A program made the position numbers and the translations under genes. A DNA stretch of 10,652 bases from Dehalococcoidia bacterium. Lineage in GTDB: Bacteria > Chloroflexota > Dehalococcoidia > UBA2979. The notes beneath the pieces are model-generated. The model saw only the letters and a program-made list of their open reading frames with translations. It ran no database searches and was not told where the DNA came from. Positions 1 through 6,124 of the stretch are shown piece after piece. The DNA lies in contig JALOAM010000106.1 in the NCBI GenBank assembly GCA_023228765.1, forward strand, positions 1 through 10,652, given 5' to 3'. Position 1 is the stretch's first letter. The number at the start of each line of letters is the position of its first letter.

Positions 1-839
<839 letters not shown>

Positions 840-929
840 GGTCCGACCTTCTCGCGGCCCAATACCCGCCGAAAGCGTCGCACCAACGCGCCGCCGAGGT
901 CGGGTGTGCCGGGTTGGGGAGTAGCCCCT

Positions 930-935
930 AGTTTA
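930..935 (-). promoter_or_regulatory. possible gyrA -10 box (TAAACT)
   Basis: On the minus strand TAAACT fits the TANNNT pattern of a sigma-70 -10 element about 90 bases upstream of the gyrA ATG. No convincing -35 is seen at 16-19 bases. A small GGGG/CCCC hairpin (916-928) would lie at the very start of the resulting leader. The call is pattern-based and weak. Confidence 0.25.
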
Positions 936-1014
936 CCGCGTCCAGAGGGCACGGCCTAGCCTCGCGGACCGCCCTCGCACAGTTGGGCGAGGAGCGCTGG
1001 AGCGCCGTGCGGCG

Positions 1015-1048
1015 CGCCGAGGGTCGGGCTCCAGGTGCGCCCTCGGCG
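1015..1048 (-). terminator. hairpin just after the sulP stop, candidate terminator
   Basis: CGCCGAGGG (1015-1023) pairs exactly with CCCTCGGCG (1040-1048), a 9-bp stem with a 16-base loop, starting 5 bases past the TAG stop of the SulP gene (1054-1056). No U-run follows, so it may be a weak or factor-assisted terminator, or an mRNA 3'-end stabiliser. A second, smaller hairpin (GCGCT at 994-998, AGCGC at 1001-1005) follows downstream. Confidence 0.4.
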
Positions 1049-1053
1049 TGGAG

Positions 1054-2793
1054 CTAGACCTGGCCGAGGTCGGTCGCGGTGGCGGGACGGTCGAAGGGGC
1101 CGCCCCAGTCCGTCGCATGCTGCTGCTCGCCTTCGGCCTGGGTGTCGGCGGCGCGTTGGAGTGAGCGAAACGCTTGCTCCGTGGTCTGATCCAGCTCTGG
1201 GTCGAGCACGAGCTGCGCGATGCCGAATCGCTTCAGGCTGCGGGCCACCTCCGGGCGGACATCCGTGAGGATGGTCTCGCCACCGGAGCCGCGCCGGTGC
1301 TCGATCACCCCCTGGAGGGTGATGAGGCCTGAGGAGTCGATGTGGCGGATGTCCCGCATCCGCAGGATCAGCGTGCGCGGGTCGTGCCTCGGCAGGGTCG
1401 ACTCGAAGGCCGCGGCACTGTGGAACGAGATGATCCCGCTCGCGTTGAAGAACAGCACCTCCGGGTGCGCTCGCGCTGCCTCTGAGATTGTGGGCGGGAT
1501 GTCCTCGGGGTCCCCGCCATCGCCCAGGACCTGCGCGGCGACGGGGATGCGGATCAGCTCGCGCAGCAGGAGCACCAGCGACACCATCACCCCAAGCGCG
1601 ATCGCGAACGTGAGGTCCAGGACGACGGTGACGAGCATCGTCCCGCCGAGGGTCAGGAGTTCCGTCCGCGGGGCGGTCTTCACCAGCTTCACGAGTTCCG
1701 GGACGTCCGCGATCCCCCACGCCACGATGATCAGGATGGCGGCGAGTGCCGCGAGCGGGATGTCGCCGGCGAGCGGTGCGAGGGCAACCACGAGCAAGAG
1801 CACGACGACCGAGTGGATGATGCCGGACAGCCGGGACGTCGCGCCGCTGCGGATGCCGGTGGCCGTGCGGGCGATGGCCGCGGTCGCGGGGATGCCGCCC
1901 ATGATCGGCGCCACGATGTTCGCGAGCCCCTGGCCGACGAGTTCACGGTCGGGGTTGTGGCGTTCGCCGTCACCAACCATCCCGTCGGCCACTACGGCGG
2001 ACAGCAGCGACTCGACTGCGCCGAGCACCGCGATCGCCGCGGCCGAGGGCAGCAGGTGGATGGCCCTCGTGAAGTCGAAGAACGCGAGCGTGGGCCGCGG
2101 GAGCGAACGCGGCAGGTCCCCGTACTTCTGGGAGACGGTGGCGGCGTCCAGATCGAAGGCTTGAGCGACGATCGTGGCGCCGACGACGACGAGGAGCGCG
2201 CCGGGGATCTGGCGCGGACGGGCCTGGTAGATCCCCATGAAGAGGATCGAACCGAGGCCGATCGCGAGCGAGGCCGGCTCGATGCTGCCGAGGTGCCGGA
2301 CCGAGTCGGCCATCTTCTCGTGGAAGTACTCGAGCTGGGGGTCCGTCCCGGTCAGCCCCAGGAGGTTGTTGAGCTGCCCGGCGGCGATGGAGACCGCAAT
2401 CCCGGCAGTGAATCCGACGATCACGAGCCGTGGCATATAGCGGATCGCGCGTCCAAAGCGGAGGAGCCCCATCGCGAGCAGGATCACCCCCGCAATCATC
2501 GCGGCCAGCGCGAGGGCCTCGACGCCCTCGGTCACCGCGAGGTGGAGGAGCAACGGTACGAGGGCCGCGGTCGGCCCCGTGATGTTGAAGCGCGAGCCGC
2601 CGGCCGCGGACGCGATGCTGCCGGCGAAGACGGCGGTGTAGAGGCCGACGATGGGTGGGACACCGGCGGCGACAGCCAGCGCGATGCATAGCGGAAAGGC
2701 AACGACGCCGACCACCAGCCCTGAGCCCACGTTGCGAGGGATCTCGCTCCACGGGAGGTTTTGAGATGACCAGAGACGGAACCGATGGCCCAA
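1054..2793 (-). CDS. SulP/SLC26-family anion transporter with C-terminal STAS domain
   Basis: A 579-residue inner-membrane anion carrier (sulfate, bicarbonate, dicarboxylate or similar; substrate not deducible here). Family signatures are visible: the first-helix segment with VAFPLCIALAVAAGVPPIVG (31-50), the ITGPTAAL signature (71-78), GDGERHNPDRELVGQGLAN (274-292) and GGIPATAAIARTATGIRSGA (299-318). About a dozen hydrophobic segments run to residue ~415, followed by a cytosolic STAS domain (~440-545) with the RHIDSSGL core (483-490). Length is normal for SulP-STAS proteins. The start is TTG at 2793: an in-frame TGA lies about seven codons upstream with no ATG between, and the next GTG, at residue 22, would trim the polar N-terminus close to helix 1. 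No clear ribosome-binding site precedes the TTG, so the exact start is uncertain. It appears monocistronic. No carbonic anhydrase or sulfate-assimilation gene is nearby to hint at substrate. Confidence 0.93.
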   Translation of the reverse strand: MGHRFRLWSSQNLPWSEIPRNVGSGLVVGVVAFPLCIALAVAAGVPPIVGLYTAVFAGSIASAAGGSRFNITGPTAALVPLLLHLAVTEGVEALALAAMIAGVILLAMGLLRFGRAIRYMPRLVIVGFTAGIAVSIAAGQLNNLLGLTGTDPQLEYFHEKMADSVRHLGSIEPASLAIGLGSILFMGIYQARPRQIPGALLVVVGATIVAQAFDLDAATVSQKYGDLPRSLPRPTLAFFDFTRAIHLLPSAAAIAVLGAVESLLSAVVADGMVGDGERHNPDRELVGQGLANIVAPIMGGIPATAAIARTATGIRSGATSRLSGIIHSVVVLLLVVALAPLAGDIPLAALAAILIIVAWGIADVPELVKLVKTAPRTELLTLGGTMLVTVVLDLTFAIALGVMVSLVLLLRELIRIPVAAQVLGDGGDPEDIPPTISEAARAHPEVLFFNASGIISFHSAAAFESTLPRHDPRTLILRMRDIRHIDSSGLITLQGVIEHRRGSGGETILTDVRPEVARSLKRFGIAQLVLDPELDQTTEQAFRSLQRAADTQAEGEQQHATDWGGPFDRPATATDLGQV

Positions 2794-2805
2794 CGAATAC
2801 GCCTG

Positions 2806-2815
2806 CTGACGTCAG
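2806..2815. promoter_or_regulatory. 10-base palindrome CTGACGTCAG in the sulP leader
   Basis: CTGACGTCAG is a perfect palindrome lying between the candidate sulP promoter and its TTG start, 13 bases from the start codon. It could be an operator for a dimeric regulator, but a 10-base palindrome also arises by chance fairly often. Confidence 0.2.
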
Positions 2816-2867
2816 TCGCATCGATGCTCGCGGAACCACTCAGAAAAATGGGCCGTGCAGACGCGGA

Positions 2868-2876
2868 ATCATACCA
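2868..2876 (-). promoter_or_regulatory. extended -10 promoter candidate for sulP (TGGTATGAT)
   Basis: Read on the minus strand, TGGTATGAT matches the TGn-TATAAT extended -10 pattern with one hexamer mismatch. Extended -10 promoters can work without a good -35, and none is evident 17 bases upstream. Transcription would begin near 2861, giving a leader of about 68 bases before the TTG start. The lower local GC is consistent with a promoter. Confidence 0.4.
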
Positions 2877-2965
2877 TCCGTTATCGGTGCGTTAGGCGCA
2901 AGTCTAGCGCGCGATGTGGCCGGAGCCGTCCCGCTTGAGCAGCACAGGAGGGACTCCCACGCACT

Positions 2966-2979
2966 CGGAGTGCACTCCG
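2966..2979. promoter_or_regulatory. 14-base perfect palindrome CGGAGTGCACTCCG
   Basis: All 14 bases are self-complementary about the centre with no loop, as in a DNA-binding dimer's operator more than in an RNA hairpin. It ends 17 bases before the TAAGAT box at 2997-3002, exactly where a -35 element would lie, so a bound repressor or activator there could control a plus-strand transcript. No known consensus is recognised. Confidence 0.35.
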
Positions 2980-2996
2980 CGCGGGACGCCCTCGCG

Positions 2997-3074
2997 TAAG
3001 ATGTGGACTAGAGGGTTCGTTCCCTCTGTCCAACTCGAAGGCCGCCTTCCGTTCGCCGGAGGGCGGCCTTCGAG
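2997..3074 (+). ncRNA. candidate short structured RNA (promoter-like box plus two hairpins)
   Basis: TAAGAT (2997-3002) resembles a -10 element. A start 7 bases later would place transcription at about 3009-3010, within the first hairpin (TGGAC, bulged T, AGAGGG / CCCTCT GTCCA, 3004-3032, TTCG-containing loop). One base later comes a long hairpin (3034-3074) with an 18-bp stem containing one G-T wobble and a TTCGC loop. TTCG-type loops in both hairpins favour the plus strand as the transcribed one. Against this, no good -35 is visible and no U-run follows the second hairpin. The product would be about 65 bases. Alternatively both hairpins form the 3' end of the minus-strand lipoprotein mRNA. 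Confidence 0.3.
3034..3074. terminator. 18-bp hairpin, likely terminator or 3'-end structure for the lipoprotein gene
   Basis: CTCGAAGGCCGCC...TCCG pairs with CGGA...GGCGGCCTTCGAG around a 5-base loop. It is complementary throughout except for one T-G wobble. It starts 38 bases past the TAG stop of the minus-strand lipoprotein gene (3113-3115), a natural place for its terminator. Neither strand has a clear U-tract after the stem (minus strand continues TTGGAC), so termination strength is uncertain. Stem length and perfection make chance unlikely. Confidence 0.55.
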
Positions 3075-3112
3075 CTGTGTAGCGTCCGAGGTCGGTGCGA
3101 GTACGCCCGGGG

Positions 3113-3700
3113 CTACGAGCCGGACGGCAGGAGCACCACGGGGATCTGGTTCGTCACGGGCGGGAAGCCCTCGCCGTCGGACGGGTCCTCGCCACCGACG
3201 AACAGGTGGCCGATCTGGGCCTCGGTGACCGTGTACTCCACGGTGAACTCGAACGGCGCGGCGCCGTCCACGCCGCCGCCCATCGTCGCGGCCTCCACCA
3301 GCACGTTGCCCTCGCGGTCCACCAGGCGGTACGGGACGTTCGACTCGAACGTGCGCGAGCAGCCCTCGACGGTGGCGCCCGTCGGCAGCACGTCACCGGA
3401 TTGCAGCGTGGTGACGAACGTGAACGCCGCCTCCGCCGCCTCGGGCGCGAGGTCCGCGCACGCGTCGCCCGAGGGCGTCTCCGTCGCCGTGGCCGTCGCT
3501 GTCTCGGTCGGCGCGGTGGTCGCCGTCTCCGTTGCCGTCTCTGTGGCCGTTGAGGTCGGCGACTCCGTAGCGGTCACCGTGGCCGTCTCGGTGGCTGTCG
3601 CCGTTGGCGTTTCGGTCACCTCAGGTTCGTCGTCGGTGCAGGCTGCGCCCAGTGCGAGGACGGCAGCCGCCGCGACGAGCAGGAACGAGCGTCGGATCAT
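3113..3700 (-). CDS. secreted lipoprotein with Thr-rich stalk and Gmad2-like domain
   Basis: A 195-residue exported protein. The N-terminus MIRRSFLLVAAAAVLALGAAC is a lipoprotein signal peptide with the lipidated Cys at 21; the lipobox is loose (Gly at -3). Residues ~28-77 are a low-complexity Thr/Ala/Glu/Pro stalk, typical of Chloroflexota surface proteins. Residues ~80-193 form a globular domain with two cysteines (C81, C114). Its pattern FESNVPYRLVDREGNVLVEA, then EFTVEYTV, then PPVTNQIPVVL strongly resembles the Gmad2 immunoglobulin-like domain found in GerM-type and other bacterial surface proteins. The domain assignment is by pattern only. The ATG at 3700 is preceded by GAGAGG. The 123 bases upstream hold a 6-bp hairpin (3724-3743) and no clear promoter. 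Function is unknown; a cell-surface structural or binding role is inferred. Confidence 0.85.
   Translation of the reverse strand: MIRRSFLLVAAAAVLALGAACTDDEPEVTETPTATATETATVTATESPTSTATETATETATTAPTETATATATETPSGDACADLAPEAAEAAFTFVTTLQSGDVLPTGATVEGCSRTFESNVPYRLVDREGNVLVEAATMGGGVDGAAPFEFTVEYTVTEAQIGHLFVGGEDPSDGEGFPPVTNQIPVVLLPSGS
3470..3619 (-). repeat. low-complexity Thr/Ala/Glu-coding tract
   Basis: About 50 codons alternate Thr with Ala, Glu, Val, Ser or Pro, giving short degenerate GTxGCx / GTxTCx repeats on the plus strand. It encodes the lipoprotein's extended stalk (residues 28-77). Codon third positions vary, so the tract is not a recent simple-sequence expansion. It also opens long unreal reading frames on the other strand. 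Confidence 0.85.
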
Positions 3701-3823
3701 CGGGAGGACCTCTCAGTCATGCAGCGGCCAACCGGGAGGCCGCATGAAGGTAGAACGACACCGCCCGCGTCCTTGTTCCAGCGTGTGGTTCCAGCAGCGC
3801 GTTGTCCAGCGGAGAGCCGCGCG

Positions 3824-4381
3824 TCAGTGCGCGCCGCCGCCGTCACGCCCGTTGTGCTCGATCGCCTCGAGCCGCGCGAGGTACGCCTCCGGCAGGCCGA
3901 GGGCGCGCGCGCCTCGGAGGATCGTGTCGCGGTAGGCCGGGGATGGGAGGAAGCCCGCGGGCTCGGGCGTCACGACCTGGTAGGTGCGACAGCGGACCCG
4001 GTCGCCAGCCGGCGTCGTCACCTCCACCGTGAGACGGCGGTACGCCGGTGGGTCGCGGAACACGCCCTCCTGCTCGTCGAGGGCGCGCGAGTGCTCGGCG
4101 TTGACGACCCAGAGGGCGCCCCACACCTCGCTCGCATGACTCGCCTCCACGGGCGTCGCGCGCACGATGTCGCCCACCCCGCCGAGCCATGACCGCTTCG
4201 ACTCGATGCTGAACGCCAGCCGGTAGCCTTCCAGCCGCGCGATCGAGACGAGCCGCGCGGAGGGCGCGTGCATGTGCAGTCGCGCCTCGTCCAGGTTGGA
4301 GCCGTAGGCGAAGTAGAGGAACGGGCCCGCGGGCTCCTCGGGCGGCGGGTACTCGCCCGCCCCGTCGAGGGCGTCAGGCAT
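3824..4381 (-). CDS. gamma-glutamylcyclotransferase, animal GGCT type
   Basis: A 185-residue cytosolic enzyme of the GGCT-like fold, expected to convert gamma-glutamyl amino acids (or related amides) to 5-oxoproline plus the free amino acid. The substrate-binding FLYFAYGSNLDE loop (21-32) and the LDEQEGV segment (101-107) with the expected acid/base Glu105 are both present. The similarity to vertebrate GGCT continues to the C-terminus (CRTYQVV, LPSPAYRDTILRGARALGLP, LEAIEHNG), as I remember that family. The start ATG overlaps the end of the upstream peptidase C26 gene by 8 bases (ATGCCTGA), implying translational coupling; no strong independent ribosome-binding site is seen. The first ~20 residues are Pro/Glu-rich and probably disordered. 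The alternative is another GGCT-fold amine cyclotransferase, but the motifs favour true GGCT. Together with its partner it points to breakdown of gamma-glutamyl compounds. Confidence 0.9.
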   Translation of the reverse strand: MPDALDGAGEYPPPEEPAGPFLYFAYGSNLDEARLHMHAPSARLVSIARLEGYRLAFSIESKRSWLGGVGDIVRATPVEASHASEVWGALWVVNAEHSRALDEQEGVFRDPPAYRRLTVEVTTPAGDRVRCRTYQVVTPEPAGFLPSPAYRDTILRGARALGLPEAYLARLEAIEHNGRDGGGAH

Positions 4382-5162
4382 CGACGGCGGCCCCGCGCGT
4401 GGACGCGCCCTCCCGGCACGCTGCGACGAAGCCCTCGAACAGCGCGGTCGAGGCGTGCTGGAGGGCGAGGTCGGCGGTCATCTCCGGCCGCTCCGGGTGC
4501 CACTGCACCCCGAGCGCCCACGGGTGGCCGGGCACCTCGATCGCCTCGATCACCCCGTCCGACGCGATGCCCGTCGCGAGCACGTCCGGCGCGAGCCCGG
4601 AGGCGAGCACGGCCTGGTGGTGCCGCGAGTTCACGCGCACCTCATCCGCTCCGGTGAGCTCCGCGAGGATCGAGCGCCCGCGCACGGTCACGTCGTGCCA
4701 GCCCGACTCGATCGTCACGCCGTCCTCACCGCGCCGCGCCCGGTGCGGCTCGCGCTCCTCGAGGTGCTGGAGCAGCGACCCACCCCGTACGACGTTCAGC
4801 AGCTGAAACCCGCGACAGATGCAGAACAGCGGCCGCCCGGAGGCCAGCGCATGCTCGATGAGGACCCCCTCCACCGCATCACGGTCCGGGTCCACCTCGG
4901 TCACGCGGTCACTCTGCACCTGCCGGTACAGCGACGGGGTGACATCGATCCCCGCGGTCACCAGGATGCCGTCGTGGGCCGGCAGATCCTCCACCCCCGT
5001 GAACGCCCGACAGTCCAGCGCCACCGCCGAGCCCCCCGCCCGCTCCACGCAGCGTGCGTAGTCCTCCCAGTCCTCGCCCACCACCTCCTCGGCGCGGCTG
5101 ATCAGGATGACCGGTCGGTACGACTCATCAGGGTTGCCATAGTTTGGGGTGTCGTCCGGCAT
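4374..5162 (-). CDS. peptidase C26 / class I glutamine amidotransferase-like gamma-glutamyl hydrolase (PuuD-like)
   Basis: A 262-residue enzyme of the class I amidotransferase fold. Family members hydrolyse gamma-glutamyl bonds, for example PuuD on gamma-glutamyl-GABA in putrescine catabolism. The motifs are DGILVTAGIDVTPSLY (64-79), the nucleophile elbow CICRGFQLLNVVRGG with Cys116, VNSRHHQAV (178-185) and GVQWHPE with His222 and Glu224. The triad Cys116-His222-Glu224 is therefore complete. Length matches stand-alone PuuD-type enzymes, with no synthetase domain attached. The ATG at 5162 lacks a good ribosome-binding site, but TACGAT ends 6 bases before it, so the mRNA may be leaderless. The downstream gamma-glutamylcyclotransferase starts within its last 8 bases. 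No puuA, aldehyde dehydrogenase or aminotransferase is in the window, so a putrescine role is not shown; the substrate could be another gamma-glutamyl amide. Confidence 0.9.
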   Translation of the reverse strand: MPDDTPNYGNPDESYRPVILISRAEEVVGEDWEDYARCVERAGGSAVALDCRAFTGVEDLPAHDGILVTAGIDVTPSLYRQVQSDRVTEVDPDRDAVEGVLIEHALASGRPLFCICRGFQLLNVVRGGSLLQHLEEREPHRARRGEDGVTIESGWHDVTVRGRSILAELTGADEVRVNSRHHQAVLASGLAPDVLATGIASDGVIEAIEVPGHPWALGVQWHPERPEMTADLALQHASTALFEGFVAACREGASTRGAAVDA

Positions 5163-5168
5163 GAGGGG

Positions 5169-5174
5169 ATCGTA
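5169..5174 (-). promoter_or_regulatory. candidate -10 box (TACGAT) for leaderless transcript of the gamma-glutamyl operon
   Basis: On the minus strand TACGAT (a TANNNT match) is followed by six bases and then the ATG at 5162. Transcription would start at or within a base or two of the A of ATG. This arrangement is typical of leaderless genes in high-GC bacteria and would explain the missing ribosome-binding site. No convincing -35 is visible. Confidence 0.35.
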
Positions 5175-5223
5175 CCCCCGTGCCCGTCCCGTCCTACAGT
5201 CGAAGAAGTGGAGTCACGGTGCG

Positions 5224-5228
5224 GAGGT
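5224..5228 (+). promoter_or_regulatory. ribosome-binding site that fixes the start of the PLDc_N-type gene
   Basis: GGAGG(T) ends 5-6 bases before the ATG at 5234. An in-frame GTG further upstream (5180) has no such site and would add 18 residues (ending in VRRCE) that are not family-like, so the ATG at 5234 is chosen. Confidence 0.75.
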
Positions 5229-5233
5229 GTGAG

Positions 5234-5449
5234 ATGAAGCGACGAGGCTGGGACGATCTCTCCAGGCAGCAAAAGCGCGGCATCGGCCTCCTCGGCCTGG
5301 TCCAGTTCGCGCTCCTCCTCTTCGCCCTCCAGGACTGGATCCGCCGCCCCGACGACCAGATCCGAGGCCGCAAGAAGCTGTGGTTCCCCGCGCTGTTCGT
5401 GAACTTCGTTGGGCCGGTCGCCTACCTCGTAGTGGGGCGGCGGCGGTAG
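5234..5449 (+). CDS. small PLDc_N-type membrane protein
   Basis: A 71-residue protein with two hydrophobic helices (~17-33 and ~50-66), a basic/polar loop between (DWIRRPDDQIRGRKKLW) and the ending GPVAYLVVGRRR. This Trp-Phe-x-x-L...GP-x-x-Y-L-x-x-GR pattern is characteristic of the PLDc_N domain (phospholipase D-nuclease N-terminal), which occurs alone in many small bacterial membrane proteins. Nothing catalytic is present, and the function of stand-alone copies is not established. The start is set by a strong GGAGGT site. It diverges from the gamma-glutamyl operon, with 71 bases between the two start codons, and it converges on the next gene. Confidence 0.8.
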   Translation: MKRRGWDDLSRQQKRGIGLLGLVQFALLLFALQDWIRRPDDQIRGRKKLWFPALFVNFVGPVAYLVVGRRR

Positions 5450-5476
5450 CCGCAGCCGAATCGCCCTCGGGACGCG

Positions 5477-5491
5477 AGCCGATGGTCGGCT
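5477..5491 (+). terminator. intrinsic terminator after the PLDc_N-type gene
   Basis: AGCCGA (5477-5482) and TCGGCT (5486-5491) form a perfect 6-bp stem with a TGG loop, followed on the plus strand by the T-rich GTCATTTGTT. It lies 27 bases past the stop of the plus-strand gene and 1 base from the stop codon of the convergent minus-strand gene. Confidence 0.5.
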
Positions 5492-5492
5492 G

Positions 5493-5795
5493 TCATTTGT
5501 TCGGGCATTCGTTCGGGAGACTCAGGGCCGCCAGCAGGCCGACCCCGATTCCGATGCCGCCGAACCAGAGCCCGAACCAGGACAACCCAACGAGAGGCAC
5601 CGTGATCAACAGGGTTCGTGCACCTCTCCACGGAAGGAGACGGAACGCGAGAAAGCTCAGGACGAAGGGTGCTGCGAAGTAGACCAGCAGCGCATCAAGA
5701 TGGAAGTGTTCCGTTGTCAGGCTCAGCAGCACGACGAGCATGACGGGAGCGACGAGGCCAAGTAGTGTCCAGCGATTCAGGACTCGACGGGCCAT
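5493..5795 (-). CDS. small multi-pass membrane protein, unrecognised
   Basis: A 100-residue protein with hydrophobic helices at ~10-26, ~34-53, ~61-77 and ~78-92. It has few charged residues, which cluster at the N-terminus (MARRVLNRW), at H30-H32 and around RLLPWRGAR (52-60). I recognise no family. GAGG lies about 8 bases before the ATG, and the membrane pattern holds along the whole frame, so it is probably a real gene. Its DNA is visibly lower in GC (about 60%) than the flanking genes (roughly 70%), and it lies just past the 3' end of tRNA-Pro on the same strand. Both facts fit, without proving, a later arrival. Co-transcription with the tRNA is possible. Confidence 0.65.
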   Translation of the reverse strand: MARRVLNRWTLLGLVAPVMLVVLLSLTTEHFHLDALLVYFAAPFVLSFLAFRLLPWRGARTLLITVPLVGLSWFGLWFGGIGIGVGLLAALSLPNECPNK

Positions 5796-5869
5796 CGGCG
5801 CCCTCGTGGCTCACAAGCCGAGGTCAATCTGTCCCCGTTAGAGTCTGAGGAAGACAACCCGGGAAGCGG

Positions 5870-5946
5870 TGGTCGGGGTGCCCAGATTTGAACTGGGGAC
5901 CTCTTCGTCCCGAACGAAGCGCTCTGCCAAGCTGAGCTACACCCCG
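5870..5946 (-). tRNA. tRNA-Pro (anticodon CGG)
   Basis: All arms are readable on the minus strand. The 7-bp acceptor stem is CGGGGTG/CACCCCG, with discriminator A and an encoded CCA. The D arm is GCTC-AGCTTGGCA-GAGC. The anticodon arm is CTTCG-TTCGGGA-CGAAG, giving anticodon CGG with G37 as in tRNA-Pro. The T arm is CCCAG-TTCAAAT-CTGGG. Total 77 bases including CCA. It decodes CCG, a frequent proline codon in a high-GC genome. Confidence 0.96.
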
Positions 5947-6085
5947 AGGCATCCGGGCGGCATCGCGCGTGCGCGAGCGGCCGGGCTTCGGAGCGTAGCA
6001 CTGCGTTCCGTGATGATCGAGGTGCCCGCGAGGGTGTCGAGGCGGACCGGGCGGGGGAGTTGGCGGGCGGGTCGCACTGTCGGGG

Positions 6086-6101
6086 GAGGATGCCTATCCT
6101 C
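6086..6101 (+). promoter_or_regulatory. small inverted repeat containing a -10-like TATCCT, before the exported repeat protein
   Basis: GAGGAT (6086-6091) and ATCCTC (6096-6101) are perfect inverted arms with a 4-base spacer. The right half contributes TATCCT (6095-6100), which resembles a weak -10 box about 25 bases before the GTG start. It may be an operator overlapping a promoter. No clear -35 is present. Confidence 0.25.
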
Positions 6102-6124
6102 GGCACTGGCGGGGAGAGAGGCTT

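Larger units (their letters stand above)
2794..3112. other. 319-base gap between sulP and a lipoprotein gene, with regulatory and structured elements
   Basis: No credible protein gene lies here. The sulP-proximal half (2794 to ~2900) is lower in GC than its surroundings, as expected for a promoter and leader, and contains a TGGTATGAT extended -10-like element. The distal half holds a 14-base palindrome (2966-2979), a TAAGAT box (2997-3002) and two consecutive hairpins (3004-3032, 3034-3074), listed separately. The gap lies between two minus-strand genes, so the distal hairpins could end the lipoprotein transcript or belong to a short plus-strand RNA. Confidence 0.6.

Noticed and set aside
956..1720. 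Long minus-strand frame overlapping the 3' part of sulP
   Set aside because: It overlaps the STAS domain in another frame and is Arg/Pro/Ala-rich, typical of out-of-frame high-GC reading.
1970..2839. Minus-strand frame with an ATG start covering the first half of sulP; considered as a frameshifted sulP N-terminus
   Set aside because: The SulP frame itself has an intact, family-like N-terminus and first helices, so no frameshift is needed; the other frame is Arg-rich noise.
2966..2979. Match of the 14-base palindrome to a Gram-positive LexA box
   Set aside because: CGGAGTGCACTCCG does not fit CGAAC-N4-GTTCG, so no SOS link is claimed.
3004..3032. Possible tRNA 3' half (GGGTTCGTTCCC ending in TCCA)
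   Set aside because: The T-loop lacks the conserved A58, only a handful of bases separate the stem from CCA instead of an acceptor strand, and no D or anticodon arm is found upstream.
3470..3619. Possible CRISPR or tandem-repeat array
   Set aside because: The repeats are short, degenerate and in codon register; no spacer structure or cas gene exists.
3225..3935. Plus-strand Val/Ala-rich repeat frame
   Set aside because: It is the reverse reading of the Thr-rich stalk of the lipoprotein, which has a signal peptide and a ribosome-binding site in its own frame.
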